Below are positions 1-7,128 of a stretch of DNA of 64,000 nucleotides, in pieces; the stretch's first letter is position 1; every line of letters begins with the position of its first letter. Under the pieces are notes generated by a model. The model saw only the letters and a program-made list of their open reading frames with translations. It did not search any database and was not told the DNA's origin. A program made the position numbers and the translations under genes. The stretch spans positions 1-64,000 of the forward strand of contig NZ_FUYA01000005.1 in NCBI RefSeq assembly GCF_900167065.1. The letters are read 5' to 3'. This stretch comes from Desulfobaculum bizertense DSM 18034. GTDB taxonomy: Bacteria > Desulfobacterota > Desulfovibrionia > Desulfovibrionales > Desulfovibrionaceae.

Positions 1-101
1 GCGATTCAGGCTCTTTGGATTTTTGGTCGGCACTCTTCCTGTGGGGGGATCGGGGGGCTAACCTGACCCAGTGCCGGAAAAAAAGACGAAAATAAAAGCA
101 T

Positions 102-314
102 CTACCGCTTGAGTTCGCGATTGATGCGCATCAAGACCCCGGCGGGCGACTGCTTGGCTTGAGCAGCTTTTTCAACGGCCCGGCGAATACCAAGTGAGGC
201 CACATGCAAAATATCCCTCGTGCCTCTTGTAGCGTCCGGGTGATCAGCCATTTCACCCAGGAGCCGAAGCACGTGTCGCTCGTACTCGCGAAGAGAAATG
301 AGTGGGATTTGCAT
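102..314 (-). CDS. Small hypothetical protein of the island (70 aa)
   Basis: Product not recognised. The protein is short, basic and probably helical, with many Arg and Lys residues and no membrane segment or signal peptide. A good Shine-Dalgarno site (TGGAGG) lies four bases before the ATG, which supports a real gene. It follows the CII-like gene on the same strand, separated by a hairpin-rich gap. The position near phage-type regulators suggests an accessory phage function, but nothing in the sequence names it. Confidence 0.5.
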   Translation of the reverse strand: MQIPLISLREYERHVLRLLGEMADHPDATRGTRDILHVASLGIRRAVEKAAQAKQSPAGVLMRINRELKR

Positions 315-506
315 GTGGCCTCCATTTGGGGGGTCGGGGTCTCAAGAGGCGGCGGGAGCAAGGGTTAAACTCCCGCCTATCGCGCCTCAGGATCAGTATG
401 AAGGAGCTGGCCTCTTGAGACTCCGAAGAGTTGGTGGACCGGGACTTTTTTGCAGTGATGGCTCTTACGTTTTTCGTTATCCCTAACCGGTGCCCGGTCC
501 ATGTGG
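315..506. repeat. Nested inverted repeats between two island genes
   Basis: Three inverted repeats lie in this gap. GTCTCAAGAGGC (339-350) pairs perfectly with its complement at 410-421. Inside it, GGCGGGAG (351-358) pairs with CTCCCGCC (370-377). Further on, GGACCGGG (436-443) pairs with CCCGGTCC (493-500). Read leftward they follow the stop codon of the CII-like gene, so they could be a terminator or folded 3' RNA, but there is no strong U-tract. No coding gene is apparent. Confidence 0.55.
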
Positions 507-965
507 TTAGCTACAGAATCGTGTCTCGCTACGAACAGCGAACAAAAAACTCTGAATAGCGGTAATAGCCTGATAGACCTCCTTTTCTACAGTCCGAAAC
601 TCCTGTTCAGTAATAACCATGTCATCAATTGCCTTGTTGTATTCACCAATCGCCACGCCCAAATCCTGAACAGCTACGAGGGCCTGAGTTTGGCTTGCCT
701 TGTGGTCCAAGCAGTTTGCATCCGGCACCCGGACGAACACACCACCCATAGCCCGAGCCAACTGCTCCCGCGAAGCTTCGGAATCACTCAATTCAATAAG
801 CTTCAGGGCATCGCAAACTCCAAGCTTATGAGTTGGAATATTCTCGTTGAACTCGCTCATGAGAGAGGAATACGACTTGCCAAGGCAATCGGCGGCAGCC
901 TGAGCACCTAAGCTCTCGCACACGGCATTCTTTAGCGTTTCGATAAATGTGTGCCCTATTGTCAT
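507..965 (-). CDS. Phage regulatory CII-family protein (P2-like)
   Basis: The protein (152 aa from the chosen ATG) resembles the CII/Cp76-type regulators of P2-like phages. It has an N-terminal region in which a 'LGKSYSSLMSEFN' segment reads like a helix-turn-helix, followed by a 'HKLGVCDALKLIELS' segment typical of that family. Such proteins bind DNA in the lysis-lysogeny control region. An in-frame ATG 12 codons upstream (1001) has no clear ribosome site. The chosen ATG has a G-run five bases before it. Nearby small regulators and an integrase agree with a prophage role. The family assignment is from remembered pattern, not a search. Confidence 0.6.
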   Translation of the reverse strand: MTIGHTFIETLKNAVCESLGAQAAADCLGKSYSSLMSEFNENIPTHKLGVCDALKLIELSDSEASREQLARAMGGVFVRVPDANCLDHKASQTQALVAVQDLGVAIGEYNKAIDDMVITEQEFRTVEKEVYQAITAIQSFLFAVRSETRFCS

Positions 966-1047
966 GACTGCCCCCACGGTAAAATCTCTGAACGTTATCA
1001 TTTACTTACGAAAACAACTGGGAAAGACTTTTCCCATACAACAAATT

Positions 1048-1293
1048 CTACTGCACAGCTTGAGTACGCAGCGTTTCCAACTCACAGAGTCGCTTTTTCA
1101 GCTCGCAGTTCTTTCGGCGTAGACAGAGCACAATAAAAGCCAGCCGAACAACTGCTCGAACTCTCTGATTAGATCCCCTTCTCGCGGTTTTCCAACCTGA
1201 GACGGAATATCCACAGAGCCTCGCAATTGCTCGCTGGCTTCGGTACTCCTCACGGAGTAATTCAAGCTGTTTTGCAAACCGGATTGTTTTCAT
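1048..1293 (-). CDS. Small basic DNA-binding-like protein (81 aa)
   Basis: Not assigned to a named family. Residues of about 17-35 (RSQRAIARLCGYSVSGWKTA) read like a helix-turn-helix with Ala, Gly and Trp in plausible positions. The C-terminal third is Leu- and Glu-rich and could form a short coiled coil. An AAAGG site precedes the ATG. The gene is divergent from the 91-aa gene at 1381 across an 87-bp gap with dyad and direct repeats, an arrangement typical of paired phage regulators (repressor and Cro-like). Confidence 0.5.
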   Translation of the reverse strand: MKTIRFAKQLELLREEYRSQRAIARLCGYSVSGWKTARRGSNQRVRAVVRLAFIVLCLRRKNCELKKRLCELETLRTQAVQ

Positions 1294-1314
1294 GCCTTTA
1301 TGCTAGACATTTAT

Positions 1315-1367
1315 CGGCGGTTTTAGCAAGGGGAATTTCGGCTCTTTTAGCTAGAGTAAAAATAGCC
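1315..1367. promoter_or_regulatory. Operator-like repeats between divergent regulators
   Basis: A direct repeat of the form CGGCNNTTTTAGC occurs at 1315-1327 and 1339-1351, 24 bp apart. An imperfect inverted repeat is formed by GGCTCTTTTA (1340-1349) and TAAAAATAGCC (1357-1367). These lie in the only gap between two divergently transcribed small putative DNA-binding proteins, as expected for operators of a phage switch. Binding is inferred from position and symmetry only. Confidence 0.45.
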
Positions 1368-1380
1368 TATAGATATAAAT

Positions 1381-1656
1381 ATGAAGACAGGTTTAGATTT
1401 TGAAAGAAAATTTATCGAAGTGATAACCGAAATGGTTATTCTAAGTGGTATGAATCATACAGATTTTGCCAAAAAGACCTTCGGAGAGACCGATGGTTCC
1501 GTTGTCAAATGGCGACGCATGCGAAACGCATTTTCGGCAACAGGCCGCCCCCAAAGGCTGACCGTAGGAGAGGCGTGGCGAATGGCTGAAGTCTTGGGCA
1601 AAACCTACCCAGAGCTGTGTTTCACTGTAGAACAGCGACTTAAGGCAGAAAAATAG
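1381..1656 (+). CDS. Putative phage regulator (91 aa)
   Basis: A short soluble protein with a likely helix-turn-helix organisation. An N-terminal helix is followed by 'HTDFAKKTFGETDGSVVKWR', then 'LTVGEAWRMAEVLGKTYPEL', a pattern seen in small phage repressor-like proteins. No strong Shine-Dalgarno is visible before the ATG, so translation may be weak or the mRNA short-leadered. It faces away from the 81-aa gene at 1048-1293 across an operator-like region, so it may be one arm of a lysogeny switch. The exact role is unknown. Confidence 0.55.
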   Translation: MKTGLDFERKFIEVITEMVILSGMNHTDFAKKTFGETDGSVVKWRRMRNAFSATGRPQRLTVGEAWRMAEVLGKTYPELCFTVEQRLKAEK

Positions 1657-1689
1657 GGAACAAAGATAGAATCTTAGTTCCCTATTAGG

Positions 1690-1908
1690 TCACGACTTCT
1701 TTTCAACAGGTGCTTCAGTCATTTGCGCCTGCATCATTTTTATTTGTGCCGCCCAAGTTTCTTTTCCCTCTAAATCTTGGGCGATCCTCTTCAAATATTC
1801 CCCCAGTAGCTCTTCACAAAGCGCTTTCCCTTCAGAGCCTTTCTTAAGCTTCGACAACATTTCCATTGCAGACGCAACTCGCAACAACTCCAAAATGGGG
1901 TCCAACAT
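1690..1908 (-). CDS. Small hypothetical protein (72 aa)
   Basis: No recognised family. The protein is mostly helical with an acidic middle and a Met/Gln-rich C-terminus, and has no signal peptide or membrane segment. The ATG has a GGAG site seven bases upstream. A TTG directly before it is a less likely start. The gene ends 33 bp from the convergent 91-aa regulator. Function cannot be given. Confidence 0.45.
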   Translation of the reverse strand: MLDPILELLRVASAMEMLSKLKKGSEGKALCEELLGEYLKRIAQDLEGKETWAAQIKMMQAQMTEAPVEKKS

Positions 1909-1911
1909 CAA

Positions 1912-2412
1912 AAAACTCCATTTACGCTAAGATTTAGAGATTCAGATCAAATGTCGAGCGAAACTCAATAGCACCCTTTATCTCTAAATTCCAAGACGTC
2001 ATGGACCTCGTGGGGACTTTTTAAATCTATCAGGCTTTTCTTTAATGAGTTAGACTTGTTGTACTCATCTTCTCTTTGCCTTTTTATCAAATCTTACATT
2101 TCCGGCACTGAGCTTTCTCACTAAAAATATTACCTTTTATCAAATTTTTTATTTTTCATAAAAAGTTCAATTATTTTTTTTACTCAATTATTCGCCGAGA
2201 ATCGGCCCTCCAGATATTGCATTACGGCCGATTCTCGGCTATCGTCTCTTCATCAAACAGGCTGAACCTAGGCCGTAGCCAAAAGTCCGCGGTACGCCCG
2301 GCAAGTAGGCAAAGACCTTTGAATGGCTTGTTTCACACAAAAAAATGCGCACCGAAGAGCATATTCGAATCTTTGGTTGGAAACACCTTCACGGATAGCC
2401 ACGAGGTCAAAC
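1912..2412. other. Gene-free AT-rich gap in the island
   Basis: About 500 bp without a supportable gene, markedly AT-rich between about 2090 and 2190 compared with its surroundings. Its one clear structure is the perfect inverted repeat at 2194-2239 described separately. It lies upstream of the Ogr-like gene, so it probably carries the promoter and control sites for that gene pair. I could not pick a convincing -35/-10 pair. Confidence 0.4.
2194..2239. repeat. Perfect 14-bp inverted repeat
   Basis: GCCGAGAATCGGCC (2194-2207) and its exact complement (2226-2239) flank an 18-base spacer. Each arm is itself a small dyad (GCCGA and TCGGC around a 3-base centre), so the site could be two tandem protein-binding sites or one large hairpin. 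It sits at the edge of the AT-rich tract, about 170 bp upstream of the Ogr-like gene. An operator or a replication or transfer signal are both possible. Confidence 0.6.
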
Positions 2413-2589
2413 ATGTTTGCTTGCCCAGAATGCGAGGGAGTGACGTTTGTTCGCCGCACAAAGACGAATGAATACAAGATAGTTCGCAGGCGGATCTGCA
2501 AGGAATGTGGATACAGGTTCACCACGTGTGAAACCGAATGCCAGGACGCCAGCACCACGAGGAACAAACATGAAGATACACGGGAATGA
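2413..2589 (+). CDS. Ogr/Delta-like zinc-finger transcription activator
   Basis: A 58-aa protein with a four-cysteine zinc ribbon: CPEC near residues 4-7 and CKEC near 30-33, followed by 'GYRFTTCE'. P2 Ogr and P4 Delta have this layout and activate phage late promoters through RNA polymerase. The NrdR N-terminal ribbon is related in pattern, but here the ATP-cone is absent, so a phage activator is favoured. GAGGT precedes the ATG by five bases, which fixes the start well inside a longer open frame. The gene overlaps the next by 20 bp, suggesting coupled translation. Confidence 0.65.
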   Translation: MFACPECEGVTFVRRTKTNEYKIVRRRICKECGYRFTTCETECQDASTTRNKHEDTRE

Positions 2590-2953
2590 GGATATTAAGC
2601 AGGCGATAAGCGACGCGTTTCTCCATGCGGAGAAGCTCGAAAAGCTTATTCAGGATCACTTTGATCAAGAGAATCAGGCGAACATCAACACCACTCGCCT
2701 CTCCAAAATCATGACCAAAGCCATTGAAAAGAGCTTCTCCCGACCTGCTCGGCTTGAAGAGCTTTCACGGAAGAAGATGCTCACAGCGAGCGAAGTCTTT
2801 GAGCTGTATGGCATCCGGGCCAACACGCTGAGCCGCCGAAGAAACAGCGGAGAACCGCCAGAGTATTATAAAATAGGTGCGGCCTGCCTGTACTCGCACG
2901 AAGGGATTGTCGCTTTTATTCGGCAGTGCCAAGTCAAAGTGTACAATAGATAG
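2570..2953 (+). CDS. Helix-turn-helix (excisionase/AlpA-like) protein
   Basis: A 127-aa protein. The N-terminal half is helical and charged. The C-terminal half carries an HTH_17/MerR-like segment beginning 'LTASEVFELYGIRANTLSRR' and continuing with a short wing that ends 'LYSHEGIVAFI'. This layout is common in excisionases and AlpA-type activators. The ATG lies inside the end of the Ogr-like gene, with GAGG upstream, and is preferred over an upstream in-frame Met. A strong bidirectional terminator follows. A role in island excision or regulation is inferred. Confidence 0.55.
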   Translation: MKIHGNEDIKQAISDAFLHAEKLEKLIQDHFDQENQANINTTRLSKIMTKAIEKSFSRPARLEELSRKKMLTASEVFELYGIRANTLSRRRNSGEPPEYYKIGAACLYSHEGIVAFIRQCQVKVYNR

Positions 2954-2975
2954 AGTATGCCCAAGGTTCATACAG

Positions 2976-3016
2976 AAAAAAGCCATGCCCTTCGCAAATG
3001 AGGGACATGGCTTTTT
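2976..3016. terminator. Bidirectional intrinsic terminator
   Basis: A GCCATGCCCT stem and its near-complement are flanked by A5 on the left and T5 on the right, so the hairpin can terminate both the rightward helix-turn-helix gene and the leftward reductase gene that converge here. Confidence 0.8.
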
Positions 3017-3022
3017 CGTTTC

Positions 3023-3556
3023 TTATCGTTTCCGCCTGTAGTGAGACTGGACAATCGCGTCTAAAAAGACCTCGCTTTTGACCAGCTCAAATTCAAGGTG
3101 CTTGGAAAGCGCGCCGAACAACGGAACGCCGCCCCCAAGTAGCACAGGGATCTGCGACACGATGAGATCATCAATCAAATCCTCGGCCAAAAGGCTTTGG
3201 ATCAACGTGCCGCCGTCCACATAAAGCTTCTTGAATCCCCGGGCGTTCAAATCGTTCACCACATCCCGAACATCCCCAGAGACTATTTCTAATTTCCCGG
3301 CAAGAGCTTCCGGAACCGCCTTCATCGTCGAGCTGAGCACAAACACAGGCTTAGAGTACGGCCACGGCACATCAAAGCTGAGTACGGCGTCCAGAGTCTT
3401 TCGCCCCATGAGCAAGGCGTCCACACTCTTCATAAGTGGGACAAACCCCAAATCAAGCCCTTCTGGGTTGGGAACTGTCTCAAGAAAATCAAGCCCACCG
3501 TTTCGGTCAGCGATATATCCATCCAAACTCGTCGCAATAAAAACCTTATTTGGCAT
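3023..3556 (-). CDS. Dihydrofolate reductase / RibD C-terminal family protein
   Basis: A 177-aa single-domain protein of the RibD-C / dihydrofolate-reductase-like superfamily. It starts with 'KVFIATSLDGYIA', has 'LLMGRKTLDAVL' for the cofactor site, and a C-terminal 'VDGGTLIQSLL' glycine motif. These proteins reduce pterin-, flavin- or pyrimidine-type substrates with NADPH. Stand-alone members on mobile elements are common and mostly uncharacterised. AAGGAA lies just before the ATG. There is no folate-gene context, so the substrate is unknown. Confidence 0.8.
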   Translation of the reverse strand: MPNKVFIATSLDGYIADRNGGLDFLETVPNPEGLDLGFVPLMKSVDALLMGRKTLDAVLSFDVPWPYSKPVFVLSSTMKAVPEALAGKLEIVSGDVRDVVNDLNARGFKKLYVDGGTLIQSLLAEDLIDDLIVSQIPVLLGGGVPLFGALSKHLEFELVKSEVFLDAIVQSHYRRKR

Positions 3557-3751
3557 AATTTCCTTCTCTTACGGGCTTATTCCTACGCTCGCTACGTGTT
3601 TTCATTAGCGCCCATCATATGGTACAGCTTCTTCAAAATACAGAAGCAATAAAGTCATTTTTCCCAAGACATTACCCGCTCTTGCCTCTAGCACAATATC
3701 GACGGGCTTCCACACTTCAAGTTCCTTTGCAAGCCCCAAAAGAGAGACTCC

Positions 3752-4498
3752 ATGCGAAAACTTCTCCTCACCTTCTTGGTCGCGTTCTTCTTGAGCCTCA
3801 ACTTGGCCGCCCCCCTCAGGGCGAATGAAATCGCACCATTCGAAAACGAGATCTCAGGCCCCATCACGATTGCAGGACATACCTTTGTTCCTCATGTCCT
3901 CCAGCGTGAACTCATAGCTCAAGTACATTACAGATCCTACACATCATTAGTTCAGAGAGCGACAAAGAAAGCAGAGAAAGACCACTGGCCCGACGAACGG
4001 CTAAGGCGTGAGCTGTGTGAGCTTAACTTTTTGTTCAACTATGGAATCTTCTACGTTTATGCCCACGGTTCAACTCCTGAATCTGTTGCAGGGCAACGCG
4101 TCTTTGCAGCTCTCATTCAGGGAAATGATGCCATTGAACTGCACGTAACACGCTGGAAAAACGCCGCAGGTCCTCTCCAGAAAGGATTCGGCCAAGGACT
4201 TTGGTGGAACAAAACACTTCTTGGCACAGCCATGACCGACCTCGACCTCGACCAGTCTTTTCAATTGTGGATCATGGACAGAGAAACGGGCAAGGCCACG
4301 AAATACCTTTATGAAGCAAGCGGTCCCACACTCGAACCCCAAAGAACAGGCCGCTTTGAAGCGCTGTATCAACTTGCTTTTAAACTCCGCCACAAATTTC
4401 GCGTAGGCTTTATGCACCTTAGCGGTCATCTTGACGAAAGGCTTCGAAAAGACCTGCAAAACCACTTGGGCAAAGGTGAAGCACATTTCACTATCTAA
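3752..4498 (+). CDS. Exported protein, tandem paralogue A
   Basis: A 248-aa protein with a clear signal peptide: MRKLL, a hydrophobic run, then a probable cleavage after 'PLRA' near residue 24. The mature start 'NEIAPFENEI' is nearly identical to the second gene downstream. Other shared blocks are 'ITIAGHTFVPHVLQR', 'LWWN', 'TDLDL', 'TKYLYEA' and 'LYQLAF'. No enzyme motif, lipobox or membrane anchor was seen, so a periplasmic or secreted protein is likely. Family unknown. Both genes share the same leader (AAAAGAGAGACTCC before the ATG), so the duplication included the ribosome site. Confidence 0.7.
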   Translation: MRKLLLTFLVAFFLSLNLAAPLRANEIAPFENEISGPITIAGHTFVPHVLQRELIAQVHYRSYTSLVQRATKKAEKDHWPDERLRRELCELNFLFNYGIFYVYAHGSTPESVAGQRVFAALIQGNDAIELHVTRWKNAAGPLQKGFGQGLWWNKTLLGTAMTDLDLDQSFQLWIMDRETGKATKYLYEASGPTLEPQRTGRFEALYQLAFKLRHKFRVGFMHLSGHLDERLRKDLQNHLGKGEAHFTI

Positions 4499-4516
4499 GC
4501 CCAAAAGAGAGACTCC

Positions 4517-5257
4517 ATGCGAAAATTCCCCATCATTTTCATGGCCTCGTTATTCTTGCTCTCCAGCTCAGCCGCTACCCTCAGGGCTAATGAAATCGCA
4601 CCATTCGAAAACGAGATCACAAACCCCATTACGATTGCAGGACATACCTTTGTTCCTCATGTGCTCCAGCGTGGGCCTTTGACTCAAGTTATCTACAGTC
4701 CCTATACAGATCTCGTTTATACCCTCGCCAACGATTCTTACGAGCACCACTGGTCTGACGAAAAACTCAGGCGCAAACTCTGCAATCTCAATTTTCAATT
4801 CAGCTATGGACAGTTCTATGTCTATACTTTCGGCAAGACCCCTGAGTCTTTCACCAAGAATCGTTTCTACACAACCCTCATCCAAAATCAGAATACCCTC
4901 GAAAAAAGAGGCGCATATCGAAAGCCTAGCAAGCCATCCGGGGGTGGAGTATGGCAAGGCCTCTGGTGGAATGCTGCTATCCTTGGCGGATATCTGACCG
5001 ATCTTGATCTGAATCGTTCCTTTGAAATATGGGTTGTCGACAACTCCACACACAAAACGACAAAATACCTTTACGAAGCCGTCGCTCAGAAACCTACCCC
5101 TGACGACGATTCAGGTCTTGAAGAAGATCTGTACCAGCTTGCCTTCTATCTCCGGCAAAAATTCCGCACGGGCTTTATCCGCTTTATGGACTTCTGGAAA
5201 GAACTGAATGGCGAAGCTCGAGATCCAAGCGACTACTTAGGATTTGAGTCTCTTTAG
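4517..5257 (+). CDS. Exported protein, tandem paralogue B
   Basis: A 246-aa sister of the gene 18 bp upstream, with its own signal peptide and the same mature N-terminal block. Similarity is strongest over the first 30 or so mature residues, at DNA level too, and drops in the middle and C-terminus. The C-terminal tails do not align. The gene lies directly against the convergent integrase. It is cargo by position: lysogenic conversion, surface modification or interbacterial function are possible but unsupported. Confidence 0.7.
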   Translation: MRKFPIIFMASLFLLSSSAATLRANEIAPFENEITNPITIAGHTFVPHVLQRGPLTQVIYSPYTDLVYTLANDSYEHHWSDEKLRRKLCNLNFQFSYGQFYVYTFGKTPESFTKNRFYTTLIQNQNTLEKRGAYRKPSKPSGGGVWQGLWWNAAILGGYLTDLDLNRSFEIWVVDNSTHKTTKYLYEAVAQKPTPDDDSGLEEDLYQLAFYLRQKFRTGFIRFMDFWKELNGEARDPSDYLGFESL

Positions 5258-5266
5258 GCGGTAAGC

Positions 5267-6394
5267 CTACTCCAGCGACACCACGTTATTCAAAAGATCA
5301 ATGGCTTCCTTTTTGGCCTTGGGCATCAACTTTGCGTAGCGCTCTGTCATCTTGATCGTTGAGTGTCCGAGCAGCTTGGAGATCGTATACAGCGGGACGC
5401 CTTCCGATGCGAGCCACGCCGCGAAGGTATGCCGCAGCGAATGAAAGACAATCCGATCCCGCGCGTCCTTCACTCCCCGGTTCAGCCCAAGGTGCTCAAC
5501 GGCCCTGTCGAAGGTTGCAGGAACCCAGACCCGTTTTCCGCCACCACGGGCCGGAAACACATAGCGTCCTCTGCGCAGTTCCAGCTTTTCAAGCATCGTC
5601 TTCACCGCATCCGACATATACGCAATCCGAGACTTCCGGTTCTTGGGGTCCCGGATGCGAATCGTCCCGTCCTCAAGGTCGACATCCTCGCCCTTCAGCT
5701 TAAATATTTCCCCTGCACGCATTCCAGTATTCAGCGAGAGCAGCGCGACGCGGTACGTGTCTTCACTCCGACTCCGCAGCTCATCCAAAAGGACCTTTGC
5801 CTCTTCCCGTGAGAGGAACCTGTCGCGTTCATTATCTATATAAGGAACGACAACGCCATAGGTTGGGACCTTGCCCGCATACAGCCCCCAGACGATCATT
5901 TTGTTATAGACGCTTCGGATAATGCTTAAATAATGGCGAATAGTCGCCGGGGCACGCTTGCCCGTGAGCGAGGTAGCAAAACGCTGGAGATCAAAGGTTG
6001 TGATCTGGTGAAGCTTGCGCCCCCCAAAGGTCTTTTGAACGCTCGCTTTGTACATGCTCACAATCCGGGCTTCACTTTTCGTCGTAACAAGATGATTTGC
6101 CCGATAGGTCTCGAATGCGTCATCCAGCGTCAGACTTCTTAATGAGGCAATGGAGCCTTTCTGTCGGATCTCCAGCACCCGCTCGGAACGAAGCTTTGAA
6201 GCATACTGTGCATTCACACCTTCGCTCTTCCAGCCGACCATTTCCCACTTCTTGGAGCGGCCAAGGGAGTACACAATATCAAATGCGACATCTGGTCGGC
6301 CTGCGTATCGGCGTTTCGTGGACATACGGGAATACACCCCCGGAAAACGCGTTTTCACCCTACCTTTTTGGATCTCTGTCTCTTTTTCTTTCAC
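5267..6394 (-). CDS. Tyrosine-type site-specific integrase
   Basis: A 375-aa phage integrase. A short N-terminal arm-binding region is followed by a core-binding (SAM-like) domain at about 90-175 and a catalytic domain at about 190-365. Catalytic residues are visible: Arg226 in 'NTGMRAGEIF', His318 and Arg321 in 'HSLRHTFAAW', His344 in 'LLGHSTIKMT' and Tyr353 in 'ERYAKL'. The enzyme recombines the element with the adjacent tRNA gene. It is transcribed away from the attachment site, and the 3' tRNA fragment lies 134 bp upstream of its start. Confidence 0.93.
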   Translation of the reverse strand: MKEKETEIQKGRVKTRFPGVYSRMSTKRRYAGRPDVAFDIVYSLGRSKKWEMVGWKSEGVNAQYASKLRSERVLEIRQKGSIASLRSLTLDDAFETYRANHLVTTKSEARIVSMYKASVQKTFGGRKLHQITTFDLQRFATSLTGKRAPATIRHYLSIIRSVYNKMIVWGLYAGKVPTYGVVVPYIDNERDRFLSREEAKVLLDELRSRSEDTYRVALLSLNTGMRAGEIFKLKGEDVDLEDGTIRIRDPKNRKSRIAYMSDAVKTMLEKLELRRGRYVFPARGGGKRVWVPATFDRAVEHLGLNRGVKDARDRIVFHSLRHTFAAWLASEGVPLYTISKLLGHSTIKMTERYAKLMPKAKKEAIDLLNNVVSLE

Positions 6395-6527
6395 TGCTAC
6401 TTTCCGTGCTATCTTTTATCGAACTTGGGCCTTTTTTTGAGGCCGGGGCTTTACTCAATTTCAATATAAGTATATCAAATAAAAGAACTTTCTTCCCTGC
6501 ACATCTACCGCCCCCAAAAAAAAGATT

Positions 6528-6572
6528 CTCATAACCGGATGGTCGTAGGTTCGAATCCTACCTGGCCCACCA
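6528..6572 (+). other. Attachment site: 3' fragment of a tRNA with anticodon CAT
   Basis: The segment starts in an anticodon loop (CTCATAA), continues with the 3' half of the anticodon stem, a variable region, a complete T-arm (GTAGG, TTCGAAT, CCTAC) and an acceptor 3' strand ending CCA. The 5' half is missing: the bases before the loop do not pair with CCGGA. This is the remnant expected at the distal end of an element inserted in tRNA-Met or tRNA-Ile2 (CAT). The core of recombination should begin near the anticodon loop. Confidence 0.8.
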
Positions 6573-6580
6573 TTGACCGC

Positions 6581-6622
6581 AAAGGGTCCGCAAAATTGAC
6601 AAGAATTCTGCGGACCCTTTTT
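6581..6622 (+). terminator. Intrinsic terminator after the tRNA fragment
   Basis: AAGGGTCCGCA pairs with TGCGGACCCTT, followed by a T-run. It would have terminated the tRNA transcript before integration and now separates the island from the downstream operon. Confidence 0.8.
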
Positions 6623-6677
6623 GCTGCATTTTGACGCAAGACCACGGCCCAGAAACCTCCCTGTCTTCCCCAAAAAT

Positions 6678-6720
6678 CCTCGTTATGCTATGCTATGAGC
6701 CACTATTAAAAAAAACGAGG
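6678..6720 (+). promoter_or_regulatory. Inverted repeat overlapping the DUF4345 ribosome site
   Basis: CCTCGTT (6678-6684) is the exact complement of AACGAGG (6714-6720). The right arm contains the GAGG that serves as Shine-Dalgarno for the ATG at 6727, so pairing would hide it. Confidence 0.4.
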
Positions 6721-6726
6721 AAACGC

Positions 6727-7128
6727 ATGGACAACACATCAAAATTTCTCATCCTTGCGGCCGCAGGCCTTACTCCTATTGCACTCTCTTATGGTCTGAT
6801 TCCCTCTGTCTCCCTTGGCTGGCTCTTTGGAATTTCTATAGAAAACATCAATGGTCGCCATATTTTCCGCGCAATCATGGGCCTCTACCTTGCCCTGAGT
6901 GCCCTCTGGCTTCTTGGTGCATTTATAAAACGCCTCCAGCAACACGCTCTCGTCTCTCTCATTGTCTTTATGTTTGGCCTCGCAGCCGGACGACTTCTCA
7001 GCATCTCCATTGATGGTTTCCCCCACTGGCTTCTCTTTCTCTATACGCTTCTGGAAATCGCTTTTGGTTCCGTTGGGCTTTGGCTCTATTTACGAAACAA
7101 AAAATCTCACAAGGAGAAGACCTTATGA
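6727..7128 (+). CDS. DUF4345 family membrane protein
   Basis: A 133-aa integral membrane protein with four hydrophobic segments (about residues 5-25, 42-62, 70-92 and 100-120). The 'IENINGRHIFRAIMGLY' and 'RLLSISIDG' segments are typical of DUF4345. The function of the family is unknown. The ATG with GAGGAA upstream is chosen over upstream in-frame Met codons. The stop overlaps the start of the sulfatase gene (ATGA), so the two are translationally coupled. Confidence 0.8.
   Translation: MDNTSKFLILAAAGLTPIALSYGLIPSVSLGWLFGISIENINGRHIFRAIMGLYLALSALWLLGAFIKRLQQHALVSLIVFMFGLAAGRLLSISIDGFPHWLLFLYTLLEIAFGSVGLWLYLRNKKSHKEKTL

Larger units (their letters stand above)
1..6572. mobile_element. Right part of an integrated P2-like genomic island
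   Basis: A block of small regulatory genes, a CII-like protein, an Ogr/Delta-like zinc finger, a helix-turn-helix protein and cargo genes is bounded on the right by a tyrosine integrase and a 3' tRNA fragment. This is the usual layout of an element inserted into a tRNA gene. Core chromosomal genes start immediately to the right. No capsid, tail, lysis or replication genes are visible, so this is either a satellite or remnant, or the end of a longer prophage continuing leftward. The left boundary and the intact tRNA are not in the window. Confidence 0.75.

Noticed and set aside
6528-6572. Functional tRNA gene
   Set aside because: The 5' half, including the acceptor 5' strand, D-arm and 5' anticodon stem, is absent.
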